A stretch of DNA of 64,000 nucleotides from Mycoplasma tullyi (GCF_014068355.1 NZ_CP059674.1:434001-498000), one strand, 5' to 3'. Positions 1 through 12,139 are shown, numbered from the stretch's first letter. Numbers and translations: made by a program. Notes: generated by a model from the letters alone, not told the origin.

Positions 1-128
1 AACAAAATGTCGAGGTGTCGATCAAGAATGTTCCTAGCTTAATCGTTATTGGAACAGGTTCATTGTTGGCAACTGTTTTATTAATCATTTTAACAATCTC
101 ATATTTTAAAAAACGTCGGCAAAAATAA
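1..128 (+). CDS. C-terminal end of a membrane protein (partial)
   Basis: Only the last 41 codons lie in the window, ending in TAA at 126-128. They encode a hydrophobic stretch of about 25 residues (from SLIVIGTGSLLA onward) followed by the basic tail KKRRQK. This is the usual shape of a C-terminal membrane anchor with a cytoplasmic positive tail, so the missing part is probably outside the cell. The family cannot be told from this piece. The next gene starts 81 bases downstream on the same strand. Confidence 0.6.
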   Translation, partial: QNVEVSIKNVPSLIVIGTGSLLATVLLIILTISYFKKRRQK

Positions 129-209
129 CAATTTTTATAAAAAACAAAAACTAAATATAACTAACCTGAATTAGCTAAAATTAATAACTAAATAACAGAT
201 AAAACTACT

Positions 210-2192
210 ATGGATTTTGAAAAGAAAATTTTAGAAAAACTAAACATTAACACCACATATCCTTTTTACATTGTCAACGTTAATGTTAAGTTTTTTAACA
301 GTTTACAACAACACCCAAATAAATACTTTGTTAGCAAAATCCTACCTAAAATTAAATCCAAACTTGACCAAGAAGAGTTAGAACAACTTAAAGAATTAGA
401 TGATCTAACAAGAAAGGATCGAATTAAGTTGATGCTTAATTTAGCACTTAAAAAGATCGTTTCTAAAACCGGTTCATTGAACACTGATTTCTTTAAGGTG
501 TTAGGCTACGACCAATTTCATGAACCACTTTATATTTCTGAAAAAGAGATTAGCGTGAATGAATTAATTCATAACGAATATGAAGAGCGTAGATATAAAT
601 ACTATATCGACGTAAATGAAAATAGCTATCTTTATCAATACGCTAGTAGAATCAATCTTTGATTCTATTTAAATGAAGAAAACAAGATCTTATCTGGTTC
701 ATTTAGTTTTGAAGTAGTTAATCTAGAAGAAAATCCGCTAAATGAAGAAATAGTTTTTGAAAAGGTTTATTTACTTTCATTAATTAAATATTTTATTTAC
801 AAACAGATTTCACCTTTATCATTAAACAACATCATCGACATTATTGATAACGATGATTTCTTATCAAACTTTGATAAGAAATCTGATAAAGAACATCAAA
901 ATAATCTTAATAACAACATCTATAAGAAATCATTAAGTTATGAAGTTTTAAAGAATAACTGGGATAATCTGATCACTGACAAGTTTTTAGCTCATAAGAA
1001 TTATGATGAGCAAAAGAAATCTCAAATTAAAGATGATTTGTTTTATGCAATCATGAATCTAACGATGATTAATTTGGCATTGTATCAAGAATTAAAGTCT
1101 TACTTTAATTCTGAACATCCAGAATTAATTCTTAGTATTCTAAAAAAACCAACTCAGATTAAAAGCGACCCGGACCAAAGACCGTTTAATGACTTTATTG
1201 AATTATCTAGACATCTAAAAGATAGTTACATTAAAAAAGATACAACTAAGATTGATCTAAATAAGATCGAAGATATTGATGATTTCGTCAATGAAGCTAA
1301 GAAACATCAAGCAGCTCAAGACTATGAAGCGTTCAATACTTCAATTAACTTTTTAGAATTACAAGTTAAGGATGAAGAAGTATTCGTTTCATCAAGCGAT
1401 TATTTACTAAAACACCAACAGATTTATTTAATATATTCTTTAATTATTAATCCTAATAGATTTGGTTTAAACTCAAATACGACTCAGATTGTTAAATATA
1501 ATGATCTGATTAAAAACTTAAAGAATATGCAGATCTCAGATGGATCTAAAAAAATGATCGTTGAAGATATCAACCAATCAGAGGTTGAAATTAATAAAAA
1601 CTATCTTAGTTTTGTTAACCAATCTAATGATTTCGTAATCATTAAAAAGGATAATAAACAACTTCTAGATTTTTATATTTGAGCCATCATTTATTCAGAA
1701 AGTCGTAAGTGAATTCACCATGATATCGAATATGACTTTAATAATGATCGGGTTGCAAAAAATTCTAATTTTTACCGACAAAAAATTGAAGCACTAGAAA
1801 ACTTAAAGTTTGACTGATATGATGATTTCTATGGAATTCCAGCGATCAAAACAATCGTAAAAAAGATCGATCAGATCTCAAGTATTAAATCATCAATTGA
1901 TATCTTAGTTGGAACAATTAAGCAAAAAGATGCTCTGCTTAAAAAAGACTTCGAACGAAAAACCATGGTTATCGCTTATGTTGTAGCTATCTTCATTGGA
2001 TTTATCAACTTCTTTGGAATGATCTTTACGATCCTAGCTGTTACTAAACCTGAAGATGGATTAAACACAACCAATATCATTGTTATTGCCATTGCTTCAT
2101 TATTAATTAGCTCATTGATTGGAATCATCAGCTTCTTCTTATTTAAGATGGCAAGAAACAACGGTTATTACAAACCTAAAAAGAGTAAATAA
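210..2192 (+). CDS. Conserved hypothetical protein with two C-terminal membrane segments (660 aa)
   Basis: The frame is open for 660 residues when UGA is read as Trp (for example at 660-662 and 1680-1682). The first ~585 residues are charged, Lys/Asn/Asp-rich and look soluble and largely helical. The last 75 residues hold two strong hydrophobic segments (VIAYVVAIFIGFINFFGMIF and IIVIAIASLLISSLIGIISF) separated by a short polar loop, then a basic tail. This gives a large N-terminal domain tethered to the membrane by a C-terminal hairpin. I do not recognise a family. The start ATG at 210 has no strong Shine-Dalgarno sequence. A good terminator follows at 2203. Confidence 0.7.
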
Positions 2193-2202
2193 AAGCAAAT
2201 AT

Positions 2203-2235
2203 AAAACCGTCTAGGTAATATCTAGACGGTTTTTT
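2203..2235. terminator. Bidirectional rho-independent terminator
   Basis: A 12-bp perfect stem (AAAACCGTCTAG / CTAGACGGTTTT) is followed by a T run on the plus strand and by T-rich sequence on the minus strand. It lies between two convergent genes and can serve both. Confidence 0.85.
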
Positions 2236-2257
2236 AATTAGTCATTAATTAATAAAC

Positions 2258-2557
2258 TTAATCTCCAAATACTGGTGATTTGGTAATTCCTAAAAGGTTG
2301 GAATTTTCTTCTTTACTTTGAATTAAAACAACTGACTTTACTTCAGGGATTTCTGATTTAAGGATCGTTTCTACTCCATCTTTATAAGTCATATCAACAA
2401 GAGCACATCCATCACAATTACCAAGTAGTTTGATTGTTACGATTCCTTTTTCGTAATTTTCAAAAGAGAGATCACCACCATCTCTTCTAATTAATAATCT
2501 TAGATCATCTAATAGATCTAAGATTTCACCAATTACGGTTTGTTTTCTTCTTGCCAT
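2258..2557 (-). CDS. NifU-like (Nfu-type) iron-sulfur scaffold protein
   Basis: This 99-residue protein matches the NifU C-terminal (Nfu) domain. It has an N-terminal helix with RRDGGDLSFENYEKG and the conserved CxxC in GNCDGCALVD, whose two cysteines hold or transfer an Fe-S cluster. Mycoplasmas that keep it use it with SufS-type machinery for the few remaining Fe-S or thiolation needs; the exact client here is unknown. It is the last gene of the long minus-strand run and starts 2 bases after the plsY stop. It ends just before the shared terminator at 2203-2235. Confidence 0.85.
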   Translation of the reverse strand: MARRKQTVIGEILDLLDDLRLLIRRDGGDLSFENYEKGIVTIKLLGNCDGCALVDMTYKDGVETILKSEIPEVKSVVLIQSKEENSNLLGITKSPVFGD

Positions 2558-2559
2558 AA

Positions 2560-3288
2560 TTAAACTTTCTTTGTAATCTTATTTTCTTGTTTATTAATTA
2601 ATCTTACGATATTTGTACGATGCTTTCAGATAATTGATGTGCTTAATATAGTGTTGGAGATTGCAAAAAACAGGATAATGTATCAATCACTTTGATAAGT
2701 TAAAAAAGTGATCTCATCTAGACTAAATAACCATAAGTAATCTAATCAAATAATATAAGGTAAAAATAAAAAGACGACAAAACAAGCTATTGATGCTAAT
2801 GAAACATATTTAGTAATTAAAGTAATTGTTCATCAAAGTAAAGCAATAATTAAAAATCACCATGGTGAAACAACAAAAACAAAACCAGCAGTTGTTGCTA
2901 CCGCTTTACCACCCTTGAACTTAAAATAAACAGGATACATATGACCAAAAATTGCTGCTAAGGGCGCTAAATAAGTCAAATAATAGATTTTGTTAATTAC
3001 TTCAGGATCAAGCTTGATTAGTTGTGGTTCTATACCATATTTATAAATAGCTAAAGCGATTCCAAACGGAACCACTGATTTGATGATTTCAAAAAAACCG
3101 ATGGTGATCGCAACTTTTTTTGGAAACACTCTAAAAGAATTGGTCGTTCCAGGATTTTTTGAACCAAGTTCGCGAACGTTTCTTTTAAGAATCATACTTG
3201 CAACATCAGCAAACATAATTGAACCTGATAAATATCCAATTAATAAGCTAGAGATCACTAAGAGACTGATATATCCTGCTAAATTCAT
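2560..3288 (-). CDS. plsY: Acyl-phosphate:glycerol-3-phosphate acyltransferase PlsY
   Basis: PlsY makes lysophosphatidic acid from acyl-phosphate and glycerol-3-phosphate in the membrane. The family motifs are clear: GYLSGSI near the N-terminus, RELGSKNPGTTNSFRVF around residues 38-55, and GHMYPVYFKFKGGKA around residue 115-130. Several hydrophobic segments are present. The frame is 242 residues; it continues through the UGA at 2857 and ends at TAA 2560-2562, so it is longer than most PlsY proteins (about 200) because of an extended C-terminal membrane region. An AGG precedes the ATG, and the Nif3-family gene ends 4 bases upstream. It supplies the substrate for the PlsC encoded at 23033-23827. 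Confidence 0.92.
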
Positions 3289-3292
3289 CTTT

Positions 3293-4066
3293 TTACCTCT
3301 TAATAATCTTAAATTGAGAATGACCTAAGATCAATTGTTTAGGATCTAATTCTGGAAATTTTTGGGTCAATAACTCACCAATATGATCAATAAAGATTGA
3401 TTCTACATGATGACCTATGTCAATCACACTGATCTCATGATTAATTGCATTAATTCATGATGATCATTTTAAATCACCAGTGATTAAAAGATCATATTGC
3501 TTAAATAATTCAAGATCAAGTTCATTAGAACTATATCCACTACCTAAACAGATCAAACCTTTTTTTAGTTTTTTCTTGAATTTAGCAGTTGATAAATATT
3601 GAACTTGATCAATATATTCAATCTTTTTTAAATCTGAAATTAATTCATCTAAAGAACAATCAATTTCAAACTCGTAATAATGATTAATTGGATTCGGATT
3701 AAACTTATTGATATTTAATAATTTAAAAAAGTATGAATGAGCACCACTAGGATTAAAGTCATAAGCAGTGTGCAGAACTAAAAAGCTACGATTGTTTTGA
3801 TTAAAATCCTGGTAAGCTTTAGCAATAAACGAATCAGTTTTTAAATCTTGAGGATTAATAAACATCGGGTGATGAGAAATAATCAGATTAGCATTATGTT
3901 TTTTAGCTAACTCAAAATTAAACCGATCATAATCAGCACAAACCAAAATTTTAGTTAATTCATTAGCTAAGTTCTTATGATTAATTAATTTAGCATTATC
4001 AAAACTTAACTGATTTTTTAAAGGAAATTGTTTTAAGATTCAGTTTGTGACTTTTCTAATTTTCAT
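3293..4066 (-). CDS. Nif3-like (DUF34, YqfO-type) dinuclear metal protein
   Basis: The 257-residue frame contains the Nif3 motif ISHHPMF, HTAYDF, and late GDIGHH-like (IDIGHHVESI) and TGDLKW motifs that bind two metal ions in this family. Biochemical function of the family is not settled; it is often linked to GTP cyclohydrolase-like or NAD-related metal chemistry. I place the start at ATG 4064-4066 (MKIRKVTNW), 40 codons before a possible internal TTG start, because the added residues fit the family N-terminus. It overlaps the 3' end of trmK by 34 bases. The order sigA-yqfN(trmK)-yqfO(nif3) is also seen in Bacillus. Confidence 0.85.
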
Positions 4067-4713
4067 TGATTATTAAGAAATCGATCATATTCTTTGATCG
4101 CAATATGTTGCAGTTTTTTTCTTGCATCAACTGGAATCTTTTCGAGCAATTCTTTTTGTTGCTCAATATAATTGATTAATTCAGGACTATTTTGATTTTT
4201 TAAAATTGGTCCAATCACATAATCGGTATTAGTTAAATGCGGTTTTTCTTCACACTTAATTGCTTTAATAATTAAGTAGTAATTATTCTTTTCAAAAATA
4301 ATCATCTCATCAACGATTTGATAATTATTCTTGGTTAGATAATATCGCATTTTGATGTGATTTTTTTCAGGTTGAATAATCAATTGCTTTAATTCAACAA
4401 CCGAACTGTTGATGATGTCATTAATTTTGGTAACACCAAGACCAGCAATCACACAATAGTCAATTGGGTTTTTAATACTTAAATTACTTAAACCATCATT
4501 AAGAATATTGATAATTCTTTCTTTACCAATTATCTTTTTAGAATTAGCAATTGCTTGTTTAAGTGGTGATAAGTTAACATCAACATTAAGCACATATTGT
4601 GCTTTATTTTGTTTGATTAATTCAACACCAAGATGACCATGATCACAACCTACATCCGCTACTAAAAAAGCATCATCGATCATCTGAGAGATAAGTTTAA
4701 TTTTCTGAGTCAT
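4033..4713 (-). CDS. trmK: tRNA (adenine-22-N1)-methyltransferase TrmK
   Basis: This 226-residue class I SAM-dependent methyltransferase methylates N1 of A22 in the D-loop region of some tRNAs. The SAM-binding motif is [10 protein letters not shown] at about residues 20-29, followed by the acidic residue in NVDVNLSP and the family motif [11 protein letters not shown]. The last residues cross a UGA (4063-4065) and end at TAA 4033-4035, running 34 bases into the next gene. Its 5' end overlaps the sigA 3' end by 17 bases. Synteny with Bacillus yqfN supports the call. Confidence 0.88.
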
Positions 4714-6607
4714 GTTTTAAGAAAGAACGTAATCTCGCATTTTTAGATGGGTGTTTTAATTTTCTTAAAGCTTTAGATTCGATTTGACGAATTCTTTCTC
4801 TTGTTACATTGAACTTTTGACCAACTTCTTCTAGTGTCATTTGTTGGTGTCAAGGGTGTAGACCATAACGCATTCTAATGATCTGTTCTTCTTTTTTTGT
4901 CAATGTATTAACAAAAAGTTCATTAATGTGTTCAGTAACAATTAATTTTTCAGTGTATTCGTCTGGTTTTAAAATATCGCGATCTTTAACAAAATCTACG
5001 AATTGAGATTCTTCGTCGTGACCAATTGGTTTATCTAAAGATACTGGTTCTTGGTTTAATTTTTTAATGTCAGCAACTTTTTTAGGAGTAAATCCATTAA
5101 CTTGACCACCCATTGCTTCAGTTAATTCTTCTAATGTTGGATCTCTTCCTAGTTGTTGAGTCAACATTCTTTCAGTTTTAATTAACTTGTTGATTGTTTC
5201 AACCATGTGAACAGGAATTCTTACTGTTCTTGCTTGATCAGCAATGGCTCTTGTAATTGCTTGTCTAATTCATCATGTTGCATAAGTTGAAAACTTATTA
5301 CCTAGTTTGTAATTAAACTTAGAGATCGCTTTCATTAACCCGATTGATCCTTCTTGGATCAGATCAACGAAATCTAAACCTCTGTTTAAATATTTCTTAG
5401 CAATTGAAGTAACTAATCTTAAGTTAGACGTTACTAATTGGTTGATTGCATATTCTCTAGTTTCAGGATCGGTACTCCCTAATAGTTTAGCAATCTGAAT
5501 TTCTTCTCCGAAATTAAGAATTTTAGAAGAACCTAATGTTCCTAAGAATGCCTTAACATTATCTTCAACTTTATCTTTAGTTGAAGCACCTTTGCTAATT
5601 AAATCATCTAAGTTTTTATCAATTTCACTTAAGTCTTGATTTTTTCTAAATAATGAGATCTTTTCTTCAACATCATCTTCTAATTTGATCTTGTTATCTT
5701 TTAATTCTTCAAGAATTTCTAAATCTTCAGCTTCAGTAAATTCGTAGTTTTTAAAAACATCGATAATATCTTCATTTGATAAAGATTTAGTAGCTTTAGC
5801 CTTAGCTAAAAGTGTTTTAGTAGCTCGAATTGATTCTTGATCGTTATTCTTAGTTTTAGATGATGCTTCTAAGACTTCGTGATAAACTAAATCATTTTTT
5901 TCATTACTAGGAGCGTGTTTTGGTTTACGACCTCTTTGGCGTTTTTGAGTCGTAATCGGTTGATCGATATCTAGCTTACTATCACTGAAAAAATCAGATA
6001 AGTTGAATTCCTTATCTTCTAGTTCATCTTGTTCGTTAAAATCAGTTTCTTTGAAAGTGGACTTATAATTTTCTTCTTTGAAATCATCAAAGTCGATATC
6101 ATCATCTTTATTATCGAAATCATCAAGATCGATTTCGTTATCTAAATCATGATCTTCGTCTTTTTTACTAGTCGCTTTAGCTTTACTAGATTTCTTTGAT
6201 GATTTTAATGAAAGCTTTGTTTTTTTCTCTTCTTCTTGTTTAGCAACAGCTTCAGGTTCAGTTTTTGCTTTCTTATCTTTAAGAGCTACTTCTTTTTTAG
6301 TAGCTGCAACTTTAGTTTTTTTAGTTTCAGCTTTAGGTTGTTTGACTACAACTTCTTCTGACTTAACTTTTTTAGATTTTGTTGATGCACTAGATTTTTT
6401 CTCAGTAACAGTTTTTTCTACTTTAGTAGATTTTGCGCTCTTTTTAGTTTCACTAACTGCTTCTGTTTTTTTACTAGCAGACTTCTTAGTTGGTGTTTTT
6501 TCTTGCTTTTTAGCTAACTCAAGTCTTTGTTTCAAAGACAATTGACTAATGTCTTTAGCTTTAGAAGCAGTTTTGTTCTTAGATGTTGAATTTGTATTTT
6601 TTGCCAT
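4697..6607 (-). CDS. sigA: Primary RNA polymerase sigma factor (SigA/RpoD)
   Basis: The C-terminal half carries the sigma-70 regions. Region 2 starts around residue 385 ([32 protein letters not shown], then FSTYATWWIRQAI). Region 3 starts around residue 468 (HMVETINKL) and the region 4 helix-turn-helix is near the end ([21 protein letters not shown]). This is the only sigma factor in the window and presumably the housekeeping one. The N-terminal ~330 residues are an unusual extension: first Lys/Ser/Thr/Ala-rich, then very acidic ([20 protein letters not shown]). I chose ATG 6605-6607 ([10 protein letters not shown]) over an in-frame upstream codon at 6637 because the longer start would add a hydrophobic peptide. 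dnaG ends 71 bases upstream. Confidence 0.95.
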
Positions 6608-6678
6608 TCTTGTAAATGTTAAAGGTATAAAAAGCAATAATTAGCTTAATTTTACAATATTGTAAAAATATTTAGTAA

Positions 6679-8667
6679 TTATCTTGTTTTTAATAGTTCT
6701 TCTAAAACATTGAGATTCTTAATCTCAGCTAATTTGAAGATCTCACCTTTCGATAATCAATCTACTAGTTGTTGTTTAGTTTTTAATTCGTATAGTTCTT
6801 TAAAACCATCAATTCCAGTTGAACACGATTTTAAATAAGCATTTAACTCTTCTTCATGACCAAATTGATCATGAGCTAATGCTGCATACTTTAAATATTT
6901 AATGTCAGTTAATAACTTGTTCTTTAGATTATGAAATAAATCGACATCTAAGCAACTTTCGATATGTTTTTTCATAACATATAAAGTATCATCAAACAAT
7001 TTAAGTTTTACCTTATTTTGAAGTCGATCGTTTAAAGTGTTTAGCTTTGCATTTAATAAATAAAGATCATTAATCTTTTTAAAGATTAAATCATTAAATC
7101 CATCTAGAAATTTCTTAGTAAAGCTGTAACAAAACAAGATTGCATCTAATTGTTGATTTGTCGTTAAACTTTTCATCACTTCATTATTTAAAGTGATTTG
7201 TAGCATCGTATTAAATAAGTATCTAGTAGGTTTATATAAATTAATCTTACTTAAGATCTTCAATCTAACATTTGATAGATCTTTATAGGTTACATAATTA
7301 AAGCTAATTAAGTAATAGTGACAGATCTTAATTACTGCTTGAATAAAATCTCTTAATTGTTGGTTGATTCTTTTATCAAGATTGTAATCAATCAGTTGAG
7401 TGATATCAATCTGATCATCCTGTTCAGGTTTAAGTTCACTTAACTCATCATATAGTTGAGTTGATAATTGTTTTTCATCATCATACTCAACGTTTTCTTG
7501 TTCTTTTTTTGTTGATAATTGTTTATTGATTAACTCTTTTAGTAGATTTTCACCATTTTCTAGATGATAGATTTCATCTAGATCTTTTTGTTCTATATTT
7601 TCATAATCTAGTTGATAAACTTTATGAATTCTTTTTCTAGCTAATAATTTGATACAGGTAACTGTAGCTTTTTTACCAGATTCATCGTTATCTAATGCTA
7701 ATACGATTCTTTTAATCTGATTAAGTTTTGCTTTAATTAACTCGATCTGATGATCGGTTAAAGCTGTTCCCATGATGGCAACTGCATTTTTAACTCCGAT
7801 CTGATATAAAGCAATAACATCCATATATCCTTCACAAAGAAATAAAGTAGAGTTATTCTCATCAAACTCTAATGAAGAATAATTGTATAAGTTATTACCT
7901 TTAATGAAATAATCAGTTTCAGGTGTATTTAAATATTTAACTTCATTATTTTGATCAATTGTTCTACCTGAAAAACCAACAACTTGACCATCGGCATTTT
8001 TGATTGGAAAAATTACCCGGTTATTAAAATAACAAGTATTTTTTTCTGAGATGTATTTGATGTATCTAAGATTACTTAAGATGATCTCTTCATCATAAGT
8101 TTTATTTAAATGTTTTTGATAGAAGACTTTTAAGTCTTCCACTAATTTATTAAGTGAATAACTCTTGGGATGAAAACCAATTTGAAAATTATTTAATAAT
8201 TCTTCGTTAATTAATCCTCTTTTATTTAAGAACTCATTTAATTTTTTGTTATTAACGAATTCTAGACGTAAGTTGGTGTGAGCTTTTCAAGCTAAGAATT
8301 GATTTAACTTATAAAATTCTTGATCTGACTCATCAACAGCTTTTTGCTTATTAAAATCTAATGAATAACCGATTTCAGCTAAATCGATTCCTTCAAGCTC
8401 AACAATTTTTTTAACAGCTTCAACAAAATTTAAGTTGTCTTTTTTTTGAACAAATTCAATTACTCCACCACTTTCATTACAACTAAAACACTTTCAAACT
8501 CCTTTAGGATCATTAACACTAAATGAAGGAGTGTTGTCATCATGAAATGGGCAAAGCGATTTGTAATTTGATCCTTTTCTTTCTAGATCAAGATACTTCG
8601 AAATTATTGAAGATACACTGATCTTCTTTCTTATGTATTTTGCTAATTGATTTAAATCATTACTCAT
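6679..8667 (-). CDS. dnaG: DNA primase DnaG
   Basis: DnaG makes the RNA primers for replication. The 662-residue protein starts with the zinc-binding domain (CPFHDD at about residues 39-44, then CFSCNESGG). The catalytic TOPRIM core follows, with LCEGYMDVIALYQ and the acidic ALDNDESGKKA. Its C-terminal part, about 250 residues, is helical and would contact DnaB helicase. The frame crosses several UGA codons and ends at TAA 6679-6681. It overlaps the glyS stop by 8 bases. The order glyS-dnaG-sigA follows the classical Firmicute macromolecular synthesis operon. Confidence 0.95.
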
Positions 8668-10051
8668 GCAAATTATTTCTAATTCATGACCTTAGTTCAG
8701 AGATTGGTAATTTAATTTGTTCCATACTGTCACGTTCTCTGATCGTGACAATTCCTTTTTCTAGTGAATCAAAATCGTAAGTTAAACAGTATTTCGTTCC
8801 GATTGCATCATATCTACGATATCTTTTACCAATTGATCCAGCACTATCAAAATCAAATCGTAAGTTAACATCACCCATTTTTAATAGATCTAGATATAAC
8901 TCATATGCTTGATCTTTTAGTTTATTAACTAATGGTAAGACTGCTAACTGATATGGTGATAATGAAACAGGTAATCTTAAGACTTCTCTAGAATCATTAT
9001 CAGCTAATTGTTCTACTTGATAATGAGCACAAATAATTGCATATAAGATTCTTTCAATCCCTAAAGAAGGTTCGATTACATCGGGAATAATCTTAGTTTT
9101 TTCAACTTCATTATTATAATCAAGTGTTTTACCCGATTGGTTTGAATGTGCTGTTAGATCAAAATTTCCACGATGAGCTAATCCTCATAATTCAGATCAT
9201 CCATGAGGGAAATTGAATTCAAAATCGATCGTTCTAGATGAATAGTGAGCTAATTCATCTTTAGGGATTTCATGACGCTTAATTAATTCTTTATTAATTA
9301 ACAATTTGTTAAATAAGAAATCTTCGATCCGATCTACGTATGATTCAAATTTTTGTGAAACTAATTCAGGTTCTAAAAAATATTCAATTTCAAATTGTTC
9401 AAATTCTCTAGTTCTAAAAATGAAATTTCCAGGAGTGATTTCATTTCTAAATGCCTTACCAATTTGTGCTACACCAAACGGTAATTTCATTCTTTGACTT
9501 CTAACAATATTCTTGAAGTTAATAAAGATCCCTTGAGCAGTTTCAGGTCTTAAATAAATGGTGTTAAGTGAATCTTCAACCACACCTTGAAACGTCTTAA
9601 ACATCAGATTAAATTTTCTAATCTTTGTTCAATTAATTGATTGACACTTTTTACATTCAATCTTTTTATCGACTAAGATTTGTTCTAATTCAGTAGGATC
9701 AGTGTTTTCTGTAATCTTAATTGAATCATTGTTTAATTCTTCAATTAACTTATCAGCTCGATAACGTGATTTACACTCTTTACAATCAACTAAAGGATCT
9801 GAAAAATTATCTAAATGACCAGATGCTTTTCAAACTTCAGGATTTAAGATTATTGAACTGTCCAAAAGTTTCATATCAGGTTGAGAAAACACAAAGTGTT
9901 TTAACAGCAACTGCTTAATATTATTCTTTAATAAAGCTCCTAATGGGCCATAGTCTCAAGAGTTGGCTAACCCATTATAGATCTCAGAAGACTGATAAAC
10001 AAAGCCATAGTTCTTTAAGAAATTAACAATCTGATCTTGTTTTAATTCCAT
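8660..10051 (-). CDS. glyS: Glycyl-tRNA synthetase (class II, alpha2 type)
   Basis: The 463-residue enzyme has the normal length for the single-chain homodimeric GlyRS. The N-terminal part shows the GlyRS motif [12 protein letters not shown] and a CxxC pair region ([10 protein letters not shown], later CKKCQSINW). Class II motif 2 is in [20 protein letters not shown], and motif 3 with [13 protein letters not shown]. The C-terminal anticodon-binding domain includes [17 protein letters not shown]. It charges tRNA-Gly. It starts 6 bases after the recO stop, in the same operon. Confidence 0.95.
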
Positions 10052-10057
10052 ATTCTT

Positions 10058-10783
10058 TTATTTTAATTTAATTAAATGACTAAACACTGGTTCCAAATAA
10101 ATGCCTGCATTGTGATAAATTGCGCTGGCCAATCCCTTTATTAAAGATATATATTGTCTAGTGTCTAAAGTAGAAACTTCATAATCATTTTTATATATTA
10201 ACCAAAAAATATTACGCATAAAATTCTTGTCATATAAGAATTCATGTTGATCATATGCACATTTTTCACACAAGCCATGCATACTTTTAAATGATAAAGT
10301 GATTACTTGTTTGCTATTACAGATTCCACAATTAAGTAGTTGGAATGCGATTCCTTCTAGATTGATGATGTTCAATAAAATGTAGATAATAATTGTTTCA
10401 TCACTGTATGTTTGCTTAGTTACATAATTGATCACATCATCATAAAAATTAAAGAAATTGTTTTCTAAATCACCACTTTTCTTATTCAAATAATGATGCA
10501 TAACAACCATTGGTAAGGATTCACTAATGGTAGCATCTTTTGTATCAATCTTATGGATCTTTTTGAGTTTTGAAAGTCGCTCAATTGATCGAGCTTGAAA
10601 AAACTCAAAGTCATGTAAAGATCCTAGTGTGATGTATCTACCGTTTTTTGATAGGATCTTTTTACTTCCTATACTAATTAAACTAGTTAGGGTATTATCA
10701 TTAAATAAGATTTTGATGATTTGATCATTTTCATTATGATCAAAATAATCAATAATATAGCCTTTTTTGGTTATAGAACTCAT
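10058..10783 (-). CDS. recO: DNA repair protein RecO
   Basis: RecO helps RecR and RecA load at gaps during recombinational repair. The 241-residue protein has an N-terminal OB-fold (KKGYIIDYFDHNENDQIIKI), a helical middle, and a four-cysteine zinc motif CGIC...CEKC at about residues 160-180. Length and order match Firmicute RecO. The gene lies between era and glyS, the same place as in Bacillus, and its first 13 bases overlap the era 3' end. Confidence 0.9.
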   Translation of the reverse strand: MSSITKKGYIIDYFDHNENDQIIKILFNDNTLTSLISIGSKKILSKNGRYITLGSLHDFEFFQARSIERLSKLKKIHKIDTKDATISESLPMVVMHHYLNKKSGDLENNFFNFYDDVINYVTKQTYSDETIIIYILLNIINLEGIAFQLLNCGICNSKQVITLSFKSMHGLCEKCAYDQHEFLYDKNFMRNIFWLIYKNDYEVSTLDTRQYISLIKGLASAIYHNAGIYLEPVFSHLIKLK

Positions 10784-11673
10784 TTTTTATGACCTAATGA
10801 CTTTATTAAATAATCATCGTTACGTCATTCTTTTTCAACTTTAACAAAGAGTTTAAGATTGATTTTACAATCGTAGATGTTTAGTAACTCATTACGAGCT
10901 TGAATTCCGATCTTTTTAATCATTGATCCTTGTTTACCAATGATGATCTTTTTTTGCGATTCGCGTTCTGTTACAATTGCACATTCAATATTGAACAACT
11001 TTTTTTCTTGATCGTATTTCTTTGCTTCAATGATAACTGCTACAGAATGAGGCACTTCTTGAAAAGTATTATTTAAGATTTTTTCTCGGATAATTTCTTT
11101 AATTTCAAAATTATCTTTTTCGTTTTCATCTAGTTCAGATTCAGGCAGTTCGTAATTTTCATCTAACAGTTGTTCTAATCCTTCATCGATCGTATCATTT
11201 AAATCATCTGTTAATAAATTAGCTTTAATTGTCTTAACAACTTTGAATGATTCATTAATTAACTGTTGAGTTTCATTGATATTCTCTTCATTTTTTATTA
11301 GATCTATTTTTGAATAGATCACAATCAAATTATTCATCTCATATGATTTCATAATTTTTAAGAGATTAATGAAATCTTCAGTTGGCTTTTTAGTGCTATC
11401 AACAATTAGAATACAAGCATGAGCATGTTTATAAGCTTGTTTGATTTCACTATTTAAAAAAAGACTTAGTTTATTAAAACTCTTATGAAATCCAGGAGTG
11501 TCTAATAATAAATAATCGATCTTGTCATGAACGATCTTGTGAGCAATAACGTTTCTTGTTGTTTGATCATATTTAGAAATGATTGCAACTTTACTGTTGG
11601 CAATCTTATTAATTAAAGTTGATTTTCCAACACTTGCTAACCCAGTAATGACAACAATTCCTGATTTTTTCAT
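10771..11673 (-). CDS. era: Ribosome-assembly GTPase Era
   Basis: Era binds the 3' end of 16S rRNA during 30S assembly. The G domain has G1 ITGLASVGKSTL at residues 8-20, G3 LLDTPGFHK, and G4 as YSKIDLI (Ser in place of the usual Asn). The C-terminal KH domain is seen in IIIGKQGSMIKKIGIQAR. The frame crosses the UGA at 10825 and ends at TAA 10771-10773, giving 300 residues, the normal length. Its start lies inside the 3' end of ybeY, a 37-base overlap, which suggests coupled translation of two ribosome-maturation factors. Confidence 0.95.
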
Positions 11674-12131
11674 AGTTTCTTTTTAGCTGTTTTAATCACC
11701 TGCTCGACAATTTGTTCTTGAATACTTAAAGTGACATATTCATAGGCATCACTTTGTTCATGATCAAACTCTAATAGGTGTAATAATCCGTGAATAATCA
11801 TTCTGATTAATAAGTATCAAAAATTAACTTCATATTTGATCGCATCTTTTGCTATCTTTTTTGAACAAATAAAGATTTCACCTAGTAGTGGAGTAATCAT
11901 ATCTGCGTTTTCTCACATACAAACACTAATTACATCAGCGACATATTCTTTATTTCTTAATGAAGAGTTTAGTTCTAAACTTTGTTTTTCACTAACAAAA
12001 CTAAGTTCATAAAATAGATCGTTTTTGACTTTAAAATGTGATGAAAAGCATTTATTAATGATCTCTAATATTGCACTAAAATCTTCTTTGATATTTGATG
12101 GAATCTTTTTTAAATCAAAATGATTAATCAT
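11637..12131 (-). CDS. ybeY: Endoribonuclease YbeY (16S rRNA maturation)
   Basis: The 164-residue protein ends with the metal-binding motif of the UPF0054/YbeY family, HGLLHLLEFDH, where the three histidines coordinate zinc. Reading through the UGA at 11913 as Trp is needed to reach this motif. It starts 8 bases downstream of the small exporter-partner gene at 12140-12514 and runs into era. Confidence 0.92.
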
Positions 12132-12139
12132 ATCGTTAA

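Noticed and set aside
6342-6545. Plus-strand hydrophobic ORF opposite sigA
   Set aside because: It is the reverse of the Lys-rich sigA N-terminus, which reads as Phe/Leu on the other strand. No ribosome site supports it.
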